A stretch of DNA of 64,000 bases, taken from the NCBI GenBank assembly GCA_038501195.1, contig JBBPUQ010000001.1, forward strand, positions 2,852,001-2,916,000, read 5' to 3'. A program made the position numbers and the translations under genes. Below, one piece after another: positions 11,365-22,356 of this stretch. Each line of letters starts with the position of its first letter. Positions within the stretch are counted from its first letter, which is position 1. Below the pieces are notes generated by a model, which saw nothing but the letters and a program-made list of their open reading frames with translations, made no database searches and had not been told where the DNA came from. Origin of the DNA: Nemania diffusa. Taxonomy: Eukaryota; Ascomycota; Sordariomycetes; Xylariales; Xylariaceae.

Positions 11365-13403
11365 ATGGTTGGACTTAGTCGGTTATCGTTGATAGCCACG
11401 ATTGCAGCTGTGTCTGCACAGCTCCAGAGGCCTCTGGTATCGCAGCCAGACCATGTGCCGCTGGAAGCTGACAAGACGGGAAACAAGCCTCTGGTAGACA
11501 CCGAGTTGCTCCAAGCGCGTATCACCACCGAAAGCCTCCTCAAGCACGCCGAAGCTCTCTATGCCATCGCGAAGTCGTCCGAAGAAGAGTTTGGACACCC
11601 AACACGAGTCATCGGGAGTGAAGGTACGCTGCCGCCACCAAAGCCGCGAGTTCCCCGAAGCGAGCCTCGGACCAACGATGGGAATGCGCAAACGCTCATA
11701 AGCTGACATTACCCTAGGGCATCGACGAACGCTAGAGTATGTCGCCTCCGAAATAGACCGTCTGGGAGACTACTACACGTCCTCCACGCAGCCTTTCCCA
11801 GCCGTCATGGGCCAGGTGTTCCAATCTCGCCTTGTTCTAGGCCACAGCGTGCCCGAGTCCGCGACCCCGATGTCGTTGACTCCCCCGACTACTGGCAAAG
11901 AACCGGTGTACGGCGACCTGGTACTCGTGAGCAACCAGGGCTGCGATGCTTCTGACTACCCGGAAGAGGTGAGCGGCAAGGTTGCCTTCATCATGCGTGG
12001 GACGTGTTCCTTTGGGACCAAGTCAGAGCATGCCGGTGCGGCGGGCGCCATCGCGGCCGTCGTGTTCAACTCCAACGCCGACGGGCTGAGCGGCACTCTC
12101 GGCGTGCCCTCGCCTTACCATGTCGCGACCTTTGGCTTGTCTGGTAAAGATGCCGAGCCTATCGTCGAGAAGCTGAAGGCAGGCAAGGCTGTAGATTCCA
12201 TTGCCTTCATTGATTCCGTGGTGAACACTATCAACACGACCAACATCATCATCCAGACAGTCGAGGGCGACCCGGAAAACTGCGTCATGCTTGGAGCTCA
12301 CAGCGACAGTGTTGGGGAGGGCCCAGGTATCAACGGTGTGTTCTAGATCCTCTCTTTTTTCTTCCTTCCGTTTACTAGACCTCTCTGGCATGGTCGGTTG
12401 AGTTGAATTCATGTTACCATATTTTAAGAAGTTGATAATGGGGACCTCGACTAATACTCTTTGATCGTAGATGATGGTTCTGGCAGTCTAACCTTGCTCG
12501 AAGTCGCGACCCACCTGACCAAATTCAGTGTTAAAAACTGTGTTCGCTTTGCGTGGTGGGCTGGAGAGGAAGAAGTAAGTACATTTTCTATTGAACTAAT
12601 TTTACTGTTCCCTTTTACCTTTCTATAGTATGCTATAGCCATATACGAGGACGCTCTCAGCCGCCGTGTTAGATGAAGTACCCCAATAACTGACTGCACT
12701 ATTTAACAGGGCCTCCTTGGTTCTGATTATTATGTTGAAACTTTACCTGAAGAGGAAAACAAGAAGATTCGTCTTTTCATGGACTACGACATGATGGGTA
12801 GCCCGAACTTCGCCTACCAGATCTACAATGCGACAGATGCGTTGAACCCTACAGGGTCCGAACGGCTGCGTGATCTTTACGTAGACTGGTATGAGTCGAA
12901 AGGTCTTAACTACACATTTATTCCTTTTGACGGGCGAAGCGATTAGTAAGTAGCCCTCAGGCCTATCATTAAGACCTCTGGAATTGTTCCACCCTACGCT
13001 TAAGTTAGCACTCACTAACACCTAATGCTGCAGTGATGCGTTCATCCGAAATGGTATCCCCGGGGGCGGCATCGCTACTGGTGCAGAGGGTATTAAGACC
13101 AAGGAAGAAGAGTTAATGTTTGGTGGTAAGGCTGGAGAGTGGTACGATCCTTGCTACCATCAGCTTTGCGATGACGTGGGCAACGTCAATACTACAGCCT
13201 GGCTCATTAACACACAGGTAAGCCACCTGACCCTCGTGACTGGTCTTTTTCGGATGGTATGACTTACATTTTTATAGCTTGTAGCACATTCTGTTGCTAC
13301 TTTTGCCGCCTCCTTCGACGGTTTCCCAGAACGGGAGACTACTCAGGCTGCTGGAATGTATAAGCAAGACATTCAGCATCATGGCCGCTACCTAGTAAGG
13401 TAG
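11365..13403 (+). CDS. Secreted M28-family zinc aminopeptidase with PA domain
   Basis: A leucine/Y-type aminopeptidase that removes N-terminal residues from peptides, outside the cell or in the vacuole. Six exons (11365-11623, 11718-12335, 12471-12574, 12710-12945, 13034-13217, 13278-13403) give 508 aa. A signal peptide is visible (MVGLSRLSLIATIAAVSAQ). A protease-associated domain lies mid-protein (YGDLVLVSNQGCD, GKVAFIMRGTCSFGTKSEHA). The M28 domain shows the metal ligands in order: His/Asp in GAHSDSV, Asp in NDDGSGS, Glu in WAGEEEGLLGS, Asp in MDYDMMGSPN, and a late His in VAHSVATF. The NDDGSGS and EEEGLLGS motifs appear only after splicing, which supports the exon model. Length fits the family. 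The enzyme looks complete and active. Confidence 0.93.
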
Positions 13404-14384
13404 TATGCTTATCCCATGTTCCTATTATTGTGAACTTAATCATCGAGCAATATTTTGTCCAAAGTGTTTTATTTATGGCTTCTATACTATTTATTTAGCG
13501 ACAACTAGCGGTCGTTAAAGATAGTATATGCCCAACAAGAGAGGTATTAATTAGATGGCGATGGCGTATAGAAAGACAAGAACATAGAATGAATAGTATT
13601 CCAACCCTACAAATTTGCTAGGATTAGATAACCCAAACCGAGCTCTATTCGTAATGGTTTTTTTATAGCCTCATTTGGATAGCGGAGCTCTTGGCAATCA
13701 TTTGAGCAAGCCGAAGTCAAACTGTTTCCTTTTTAAACTCTGCTATTTTGAAAAGTAACTAGATGATACGGGGTCCCATGTTCGGGCTCGTTGTGATGAT
13801 GATCTATCTTGAAGGTAGACAGCGAATGCGGAAGGCCCCCGTGTACCACCCAAGTACCTAACCCAGAGTAGTCAAACTAGGGATGTACGCATATCCTTCC
13901 TGCTGGTGGAGGGAGGCCTATGATGGCTTAATGAAATGGTTACGGAAACCGAGGCTTAGTTCCGACCGAAACCTTCTAGAATTAATGCCTTCATGTTAAC
14001 CTTTGAAGTAGTATTTGAAATTTGGCGGACTGGAGGCATCAACGCGTCCCGGCTAACTTCGCCTTCTGTTGGTGTACGCGTTGTTCGTCAATAGAATCTT
14101 CTAACTCTCCGTGACCAAGAAGACAATATACATTAAGGCTAGGCCTGATGCATACGCGTCCTGCCCGAGCTCCTTACTCTATGGTTTGACGCCAACGGAC
14201 ACCTTCATGGCTTGAAGCATATAAATCTAGGTATAAAAACTAGTCAATTGTCCTTCTAGATTACCGACAATCCATCCTGCTTATAAAAAGCATTGCTCTA
14301 CCGCTGGCGAGACTATGCCTCTTCTATAATTGCCACCAATCATAACTTCTCTTATATCTCTACTCTCAAACCGTTCAATCCAAA
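13404..14384. other. Spacer with the promoter of the thaumatin-like gene
   Basis: No gene seen in 1 kb. The last 150 bases carry TATA-like motifs at 14232-14239 and near 14282 upstream of the start at 14385. Confidence 0.5.
14232..14239 (+). promoter_or_regulatory. TATA-like box of the thaumatin-like gene
   Basis: TATAAAAA lies about 150 bases before the ATG at 14385. A second TATAAAAA lies near 14282. Placement is plausible for a highly expressed secreted protein; not proven. Confidence 0.4.
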
Positions 14385-15452
14385 ATGAGGCCTGAAACCC
14401 ATACTGTTCTCTTGGGCATGTGCCTCCCAATGCTTCTAGCATCGCCCGTCCCAACTCCTACGCCGCTGGCCGTCATCAACCAGGATGCGCTACACCAGGG
14501 CGAGTATGTAGTGACGCTGGTGAACTCGCACACAACGGCTATTACAACAGCCCATAATCAAAACGTGGGGTCGCCAACGGCTATCCACGACGACGGGAGC
14601 GTCATCGAAGCGGGCTCAACAGCCATAATCGCCCTCCCTACTGGGGTAAGTAAAAACGCGAGGCAGACAGCCTCCCCTCTCTGCCCTCCCAAGATGGCGT
14701 GATGCCTAGAGACAACGTTTTCTAGAATTCGTTTTTCATACACAGGAATCACACATAAGCCGTCTGGTGGAATCGAGCGTTAATATTCAGCATAAATAGT
14801 GGGCTGGCCGGGTTGCCATGGCCGAAATAAACACTACTATCCACGACCGTGCATCGCTTCTCGAGGGCGCGTTCGTGCTCCAGGGTGACGCAGGAGCACG
14901 GATTACCTTGGACGTGAGTTATGTGTAAGTGACCGAGACCACAGCTGGCGGGCAGGCTACCTAGCCTCAGCGATCGTTACTAAAACGACCCCTATAGTGA
15001 TGGTTTCACAGTCCCGATTGTCTGTGAATGTGGTGGCGAGGTGGTGTTGGGTTGCAATCTCAACCTCCTCGAGATGTGCCCTGTGAGTCTTCTCTCTTCC
15101 CCCCTCTTTCTACTCCCACCTCCCGACGCGATCATTAGCTATACGTGCTATCATGACTGTGCTGACAACGGGCAAATAGGATGAATATCGGATCGACGCT
15201 GGAACATGCATGAATCCCTCTCGCGACGGCCCTGCCGACAACTTCTTCAAGGACTGTGCGGCGTTGGCTTACACCTTTCCCAAGGATGACCGGGCTACGA
15301 TCAACGGCATCCAGAACTGTGAGGCGAGCATCCGATGCTGCGTAGGGACAGCGTGCGCGCCGCATCCCCGGCAGCAGTTGTGTCCGGGGGCGGATCGTAC
15401 CGCACAACTGTGTTCGTTGGTGCCCGACTACAAGAACTCCTCTGCCCTCTAG
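14385..15452 (+). CDS. Secreted osmotin/thaumatin-like protein
   Basis: A fungal member of the thaumatin-like fold; some relatives bind or cleave beta-glucans, but no activity can be assigned here. Exons are 14385-14645, 14800-14924, 14998-15082 and 15180-15452, giving 247 aa. The start carries a signal peptide (hydrophobic MCLPMLLASP within the first 27 residues). The fold markers appear in order: VTLVNSHTTAITTAHNQNVG, then ALPTG joined to WAGRVAMAE across intron 1, SLLEGAFVLQ, DVSYVDGFTVPIVCECGG across intron 2, NLLEMCP, FFKDCAALAYTFPKDD and a Cys-rich end CCVGTACAPHP. Splicing removes in-frame stops each time and restores the family pattern. No transmembrane or GPI signal is seen at the C-terminus. 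Confidence 0.85.
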
Positions 15453-16160
15453 ATAAAGGGGTATAGTATCTTCTGCCGGGCCCTCATACAACAACGATGA
15501 CGGCGACGACGACGACAACGACGGAGAAGAAGAAAAATGAAAAAGTCATATATGACTTCTGTAGCTTCTGATTATAGTGCGCAAAGTAGGCGGTTCTGGT
15601 TATCTAGATAAATATCTGGTCTAAATAGTAATATTAATATTAATTCCTACCTACGTAAAAGTGTTGAAGTATCCTATGGCCCTATGCACATACAGAGTAG
15701 ACTAGCGCTAGATATAGGGCAGATCGACGCGACTCACAGGGGGCGAGGTGGGGTGGATGATCTCATAGGACCCTTACCCTTACGCAGTACCTAACCTAGT
15801 AGGGTCTTGGAGATATCCATGTGCCTAACCTAAATTGTTTAGCGTGTATATCTAGGTGCTTAGCTAAGACAAGACCCAGAAGACTAGAAGTGTTTGTCCC
15901 ATTGGAACTCTCCTCTCATCATCATCACCTAGACTAGGTAGTCTAGATGTTTAATGCAGAATCCGGTTCTTTTCAGCCTTGTTCTGATTCGTATTATCTT
16001 CATATTCTGAAAAGAATACCTAGTAACTAACGAATCGGGGTTCTTGTACTTTATTTTCATTCATTTTTTTTTTTGGCCCGGCGATCTAGATCATGGCGTT
16101 GAAACTTACGTAACTTAGACCTGCCAGTCCGTTGACCGAGTGCTACCTCAGCTGTACAAC
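15453..16160. other. Spacer between thaumatin-like and RING genes
   Basis: Short intergenic DNA with several TACCTA/CCTAGG motifs (about 15640-15860). A T-rich run near 16067 precedes the RING gene. I see no gene. Confidence 0.5.
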
Positions 16161-17615
16161 ATGTCATCGTCGTTGTCGTCGTCGCATTCTTCTTTTTCTT
16201 CTTCAATCATGCCCGACACTCCATCCACCACTAGCGGCGCCAGCAACGCCAGCGACACCAGCGATGCCAGCGGCGCCAGTGATGCGGCCCCGAGCCCTCA
16301 TGTCCTAGACAGTCGAACTCCTGAGCCGCCCACCAAGCCCACAGCTGCGACGACGACAACGCCTACCACTCGTCCCGGCTCTAGTTCCAGTTCCAGTTCC
16401 AGCTCCGACCCGTCTGCGGATACGCGGCGATGCTTCGTCTGCCTCGTCGACGAGCCCGAGGCCGCGCTGCCAACAGACTGGTCGACGCCTTGCAGCTGCT
16501 CTTTGGAGGGCCACCAGGAATGTCTACTCGCCTGGGTCACCGACCTCGAGGCGCAGGCTAAGGACGTTAAGTGCCCTGTCTGCAAGTCGCCCATTCTCGT
16601 CACCGAGCGATACGACCCTGCCATCCAACTCAGTGCTTTCCTGCACAACAAGTTCTCGCGCTGGTCACCTAGGATTCTGTTGGGCTTTATCGCTTCTGGC
16701 GCCCTGGTCGGCAGCTCCGTCTACGGCCTCGAAGCCATTGCCTGGTTTGCCGGGCCCGAGGCCGCCCTAGCCTTCTTGGTGAATAACAACAAAGACACTC
16801 CTCTCTTCCCATTCATACGCAGCAGCCGAAGGGAACAGTCGGTCAACCTCCTGCACTTCAGTGTTCTTCCTCTCATCGCCCCGGCGCTGATAATCAACCG
16901 GATGAACGTGGGCGACGTGATCACGCTTCCCGCATCCTTGGTGGTATGTTCCCTGCTATGCGCCGTCGTGTGTGGGAGGGAGGAGACGTCCTCGTTAACG
17001 TTTTCGCAACAGTATGCCACATTGTTCAACCATTCCACTGAATTCTTCACTTGGCCGCCGTCGCCCGAGCGCGTCATGGCCCTCTACCCAGCCCTGAAAT
17101 CTACATATTTCCATCTTCATAGAACCGTATCCGAGAGTTTAGAAAAGTCCTGGGCCGCGCGGGCTCGCAACATGAGTGTCGAGCACGGATCACAGGCCAC
17201 TCACGATGTCGTCCCGCCGCCGCCGGAGCCCGCTCCGGCAATGAATATTTTGGACCTGGAGATTGATATCCAGATCGGCGAGGCTGACGACGACGGCGTC
17301 GCGCAGCGGAATAGGGCCGCTGATGCGGGCAGTCGATCGCCGATCAACTTCATAGCCGGCGCATTACTCTGGCCGGGCGTGTGCTATGGGGTAGGCGAGC
17401 TAATGCGCCGCGTGCTTCCATATCGCTTTGTCAACAAGCCCCTGTTCGGGCCGTCAACTGGCTTGTTGCAGGAGCACTGGGGACGTAGCTTCGTTGGAGG
17501 TTGTCTCTTCGTCGTGCTGAAGGATGTCTTCTTCCTCTACGTGAAGTACAAAAGGATGATGAATCGCCCCTATAGGAGGATCAAGAATTCGGACAGACGC
17601 AATATTCGCAACTAG
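16161..17615 (+). CDS. Membrane RING-CH-like E3 ubiquitin ligase
   Basis: Predicted membrane-bound ubiquitin ligase. The first ATG in frame is at 16161 (484 aa if unspliced). Residues 1-90 are a low-complexity Ser/Thr/Pro/Ala tail. A variant RING follows: C91, C94, C111, C113, H118, C121, C138 and C141, with the local motif CSCSLEGHQECLLAW. The CxC-to-His spacing (4 residues) is shorter than in classic MARCH proteins (7) but matches a fungal subgroup as I remember it. At least four hydrophobic segments follow (near residues 170-195, 225-245, 395-420 and 440-465). An in-frame 69-base stretch, 16944-17012, has GTATGT and CAACAG ends and a GTTAACG site, so it is probably an intron; removal gives 461 aa. 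A possible AATAAA is at 17789-17794. Confidence 0.8.
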   Translation: MSSSLSSSHSSFSSSIMPDTPSTTSGASNASDTSDASGASDAAPSPHVLDSRTPEPPTKPTAATTTTPTTRPGSSSSSSSSSDPSADTRRCFVCLVDEPEAALPTDWSTPCSCSLEGHQECLLAWVTDLEAQAKDVKCPVCKSPILVTERYDPAIQLSAFLHNKFSRWSPRILLGFIASGALVGSSVYGLEAIAWFAGPEAALAFLVNNNKDTPLFPFIRSSRREQSVNLLHFSVLPLIAPALIINRMNVGDVITLPASLVVCSLLCAVVCGREETSSLTFSQQYATLFNHSTEFFTWPPSPERVMALYPALKSTYFHLHRTVSESLEKSWAARARNMSVEHGSQATHDVVPPPPEPAPAMNILDLEIDIQIGEADDDGVAQRNRAADAGSRSPINFIAGALLWPGVCYGVGELMRRVLPYRFVNKPLFGPSTGLLQEHWGRSFVGGCLFVVLKDVFFLYVKYKRMMNRPYRRIKNSDRRNIRN

Positions 17616-18198
17616 TAGGCACGATTCATAATGTCGAATTACCAGTACTCTTATGACTTATGTACGATATGAGGTGGGATACTTGGCCGTAGAGAGCACC
17701 GACCTTCCAGGAATCATTGTTTGGTTCTGTCCTAATGCGAGCACGAGAGACGAAACTAATTATTGAGCATTTAAGGTTTTTTTTTATAAATAAAACAAAA
17801 ACAACAACAAATACCACCCAAAACAGACCAACTTCTTTGGTTTAAATGGCAGGAATATCTCTTAATCATGGGCTGATTCGTTTGAAGTAGACCTGCATCA
17901 CAAAATCTCGCCTGGTCTTGGATTGCTTAAGTCATGCAATACCACATTTGAAGACGTTACAAAGATGATGCGGGAAACGGACACAATTGTAAGGGCTTGA
18001 TTCTAATATCACCTGTACGGGAAATTACACGTGTTATAATTGTGCTACGATTAGGAACTTGATGACTGAATAGCAACAATGGAAAATGATAGCTACGACT
18101 AAAATATCTCCTGGCATCCAAAAGACCGTTGACCCATTATCCAAACATTCTGCGCTCTTGCTATTACCGTCCGATGTTGTGCGGAGTAGAGTAGCCTA
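17616..18198. other. Convergent 3' regions
   Basis: Lies between the stops of the + strand RING gene and the - strand AAA ATPase. AATAAA at 17789-17794 is a plausible poly(A) signal for the RING gene. No gene seen. Confidence 0.5.
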
Positions 18199-21196
18199 CT
18201 ATTCGAAGCGGCTCTCCTGATAAAAGGTGCTCCGTACGGGTAGCTCGGCATGAAACCCTTTAGTATCACTCATGTGACGGTCGAAGCTCTGCGTCGACAT
18301 TTGCACCTTCTCGAACAAGCTACGATCGAGTACGGGCGCGGCGGGCGGCTGCTGGCCTAGCTGGTGGGCGGCCTCGGTCTGGGTGGTGTAGTTGGCGTAG
18401 GCCAGGCTGGAGGCGATCTGGAAGGCATTGCGGATCTGGCGGCCGTTCCAGCAGCCCGTGGACCAGGCGTTGTCCTCAAAGTGCTTACTCGCAAAGTCGA
18501 TGATCTGGGCCTCCTTGATGACGAGGGCGGGCTCGCCCGTCGTCTCGTGGCGCTGGGTCTCGATCTCGCGCAGCTTGGCGATGTTGGAGAGGAAGATGTC
18601 GCGCGTCTGCGTCTTGTCGAGGGGCGGGTAGTACAGCGACATGTGGATGCGGGACTTGAAGGCCTCGTCGATGGTGCCGACGCGGTTGGTCGTGAGAAAG
18701 AGCAGGCCGTTGTAGTACTCGAGCACGCGCAGGAACACGGACACGAGCGCGTTGCGCTTCATGTCGAGCTTGGAGCGCTGCGACAGGAACACGTCGGCCT
18801 CGTCGAGCAGGAGGACGCAGTCCCAGAGATGGGCGAGCCGGAACACGTTGGAGAGGGACGACTCGACCTCGTAGGGCGTGAGCCCGAGGTCGCCGCAGGT
18901 GATGACGAAGAGCGGCTTCTTGTACTCCATGGCCACCGCCTCGGCCGTCGCCGTCTTCCCCACGCCGGGCACGCCGTGGAGCAGGACGACCAGGCCCCTC
19001 CCCTTGTTCTGGATCAGATCCTGGCTCGGCCCCTCCCTCTCCATGTCTATGTACCGGCGTTCGAGCGCCTTGCGCTGGAAGTGAGAGGCCACGAGGCCTC
19101 GGACGATGTCCTTGTAGTCCTTGAGGATCTTGAGGTTCTCGAACACGTCAGGCTGCCGCCGGATCGGCTTCAGGAAGTTAATGTTGACGGGCAGGAACCG
19201 GCGCTCCCGCAGCGCATACGCGAACATGCGCTTCGGCAGCAGCACGAGGTCTTCCTCGCGGAGCTCTAGAGCCTGGGGCTGGGCCTCGTAGTGGCGGCTG
19301 CCCTTGAGACGCTCCCGGAGGAAGGTGTCGACGAGCAGGTTCTCGCGGCGTTGGCGCATCTCGACGCCGTCGCCCATCTGGACTATGTCCGGCTGCGCGT
19401 ACGCGAGCGACTGCCGGCCGGCGTCGAGCCAGTGTTGGATTTCCATGGAGTCGTCCTGTGCGCAGCTACGGACGGCCTTATTCAGCGTCAATTGGTGGAA
19501 GTCGGGGCGCCAGTTCGGGTTCTTCTGGTATGCCTCGGCCATGTCCACGATGACGTCGCTCTCGACAAAGTCGGGATGACGCATCTTCTCGCCCGCCTCG
19601 TAGTACAGGACCTCGTCCTCAGGTTCGTCCATGTTGGACGGCGGGTTCCGTGTCAGTGTCCAAGCGTTGTACGACTGGTGGCGATCTGCGAGGAGCTTCT
19701 GGAAATGGCGCCCCGAGTCCTTGAGCGACGCCAACAGCCGTTGGTAGTCACGGCGGTAGCGGATGGGAAACACCTCGAGCGACTCAATCAGACGCTCGCC
19801 TAAGAACGGGTTGATTTCGAAAACGTGCCGCACAGCACCAAAGTTGTTGCCGTTGTGGTCGATGTAGTAAGCATGAACACGGAATACCCCTGATTCGTCG
19901 CTCTGCTGGATTTCGCCTGGGAGGAACTCCCACCCTGTCGAAGAGTACTGGGCCTGAGGCTCGGCGACTTGGATGCGGTAGATGCGCCACATCTCGTGGT
20001 ACCGGCCTGCTGTTTCGCTGGCCGCTGGCATGTAGATCAGGTCGCCGACGCGGAACAGGAACCACAAGTCATCATACTTGACGCGCTCGGCGCTGGTACC
20101 GTCGTATCGCTTGTATAAAGGCATGATCTCGTTGTCGACAAAGTCCACGTAGCAGCGCATGTCTCGTAGAGCCTCAACACTATCCATAATGCCGTCGAGA
20201 TCTTCAGCGTCGGAGTCGACGGACTGAATAGATGCAGCATCATCGTTGTTGGCGTCATCACTGCCATCATCCTTGGACTGCTCCTCGAAAGTGGGCTTCT
20301 CGTCCTCTGGGGCTTCGATGAATTCGACTTCATCTTGGATTGTACCCCCATATTCCTCAGACGAGCTCTCATCGATGTCCTCAACATCAGCCCACTTCTC
20401 CTCAAGAGTGGCGAGGATGTCCTTCATCTTGGGCTGGAAGTAGATGAGGGCCTTGAAGGGCCGCACAAAGGTCCGGGGAGTGGACCTCTCATCCTTGTCG
20501 TTTAGCAATGAGGTTAGGTGGCCGAGAACCGGTTGTGATTGGATACGGACACGACAGATCTGTGCATCAATGGCATACGAGGCCTCGGCCTTCTTATTCT
20601 TCCGAGCTCGTTCCTCGGAGGCTTGTGCGTGGTGGCTATCATAGCGAGGCTGCTCCTTGACAGCGCCACCGTAGGCACGTATGTAGCTCTGGCGAATCTT
20701 TGCGAGCTCCTCCTTGCGGCGTGTTGCCGCTTCAAGGCGAATTTGACTGTCTAGGGTAGCGCTAGACACTTGACGCGATGGTTCCAAGTCAGTAAACGCT
20801 CAACACATCCAAGAAAAAGCAAACCGCAAATAAATCCAGAGAACGACGGATAAGGAAGGGGAGGGACATACTTAGGACATCGATAGCATAGTCCTTCTCG
20901 TCGAGGCTATGGAAGCGGTTCTTGAAATTCTCAAAGTTGCACTTTCGAACTCCGGGGATCTTGGGTCGCCATTTGGCTCTAATTCGGCGTGTGTCGGCGA
21001 GGATTCTCTCCCGCCGCTCGGCTTCCCTCTCCGGTGCCATCATAGGGGGAGGGATGAAATGATGAGGGGGGTGAACTATCGGTACCGTATGCTTGCCCGG
21101 CTTGCCTGGCTTACCCGGCTTTCCTGGCTTGTGATGGCGATGCTTCGGCGGTGGCGGTGGCGGACGCCCGGGCCGCATCTTCTTCATTCTAGGCAT
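18199..21196 (-). CDS. Large AAA-type ATPase with DUF7025-like N-terminal region
   Basis: Two exons, 20872-21196 and 18199-20768, give 964 aa; the intron has GTATGT and TTTACTGAC features. The N-terminus is Pro/Lys/His-rich, with four PGK repeats around residues 22-35. A charged linker with acidic patches follows. Around residue 345 the segment DLWFLFRVGDLIYMPA marks the fungal domain usually found before this ATPase (DUF7025, named from memory). The AAA module has Walker A GVPGVGKTA near residue 705, Walker B LLLDEADVFL near 764, and a sensor-1 FLTTNRVGTIDEAF. ATP binding and hydrolysis look intact. This family is expanded in filamentous fungi and its cellular role is mostly unknown; substrate remodelling is inferred from the fold only. 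Confidence 0.9.
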
Positions 21197-22356
21197 GGCA
21201 AGTATTCTTTATAGCTATGTAGATGGTGTGTATGGATTGTTTCTGTTCGGTAACCCTGCAACGAGCGGGAACCAGACACAAACAGAAGGTTCTAGTCCTA
21301 TAGAAGACATTCTCGTATGAGGGGGCTAGACATGGTCTTTATATAAAGCCTGTGTCTCAGAAACTGTAGGGCTCAGGACCTAGGTACATGAGGTACATAG
21401 ATGTTACTTATCGATTTACATCATGCAGTCAGACCGAGACTGACAAGGCAACCTCAAGGCAACTTGATTACAGACGTTCCTTGCCGCCAAGGTGAGAAAC
21501 CAGTCTCCTAGATCTGCCGAAACCTACATACAGTCCTACAGCATTACCCAAATGTAGGTTAGGGGGGTGCTCTAGGCAGCCATAACCAATGATAATTCTC
21601 GTTGTGATACAACATCGAACCAATCAACCAGAGGTGTCACGGACAACGCATACCAAGGTATGCGGTGATTAAACGAGATATGCGCCTAGATATAAGCCCG
21701 GATTCTTATAAGTCCTCTGTGTTCAAGACTGATGTAAGAAGGTAGGTAGGTAGTGTAAGGGGGGGACTTCAAGTGAACAGTATACAAGTGGGTGACGCCG
21801 AACCCCTTTATGTACTTCTTCTATCCAAGCAGTAGGTAGGGTAGTTAACCTACCAACAACAACAATGTAGAGCCTTCATAGTCTTTGAACCAATAAGTCT
21901 TCGAATTCAGTAATCTCGACAAACTACGTCGCATTTTTTTGCGCCACTTAAAATATTACCTTTATAGTTTTAAGGGTATATGTAGGCTAGGTACCTAGGT
22001 AGGTAGGTATCTAGATATAATACTTAATAAGTCCAACCCAGACTAGACTAGACTAAGGATGCCGAGGTCTTACACATTTCCCCGCAAATGCCAAGCTTTA
22101 TCTAGATTGTACCTAGGTAAGACTAGTACTATCTAGACTACCTAATATTATGTACCTATCTATATATAATAGATCGTATAGGTACTAGCTATCTAGGTCC
22201 TAGATAGATTATAGATAGATCAAGTAGATAGCTACCTAACCTACGTAGGTAAGGTTGTTTCAATATTGATCGTGAATAGACCGGATCTATATCATCAGAT
22301 TAACATGTAGCAGCAACTCGTTCAATCGCTACGTTAATATCAGGTTATGACCCGTC
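21197..22356. other. Divergent spacer rich in TACCTAGGTA-type motifs
   Basis: A 1.16 kb region between the AAA ATPase and the serine hydrolase. From about 21975 to 22250 it is dominated by overlapping TAGGTA, CCTAGG and TAGATA motifs, many of them palindromic. No frame of interest. Confidence 0.55.
21975..22250. repeat. Cluster of TAGGTA/TACCTA and CTAGATA motifs
   Basis: A patch of degenerate short repeats, including CTAGGTACCTAGGTAGGTAG at about 21987-22006 and further copies at 22110-22250. Similar patches occur at about 5087-5113, 29755-29850, 30015-30050, 41050-41110 and 47262-47455, always outside coding exons. Confidence 0.6.

Noticed and set aside
18364..19269. 301-aa frame opposite the AAA ATPase
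   Set aside because: Antisense shadow of a GC-rich coding exon; no domain; the minus frame carries intact Walker motifs.
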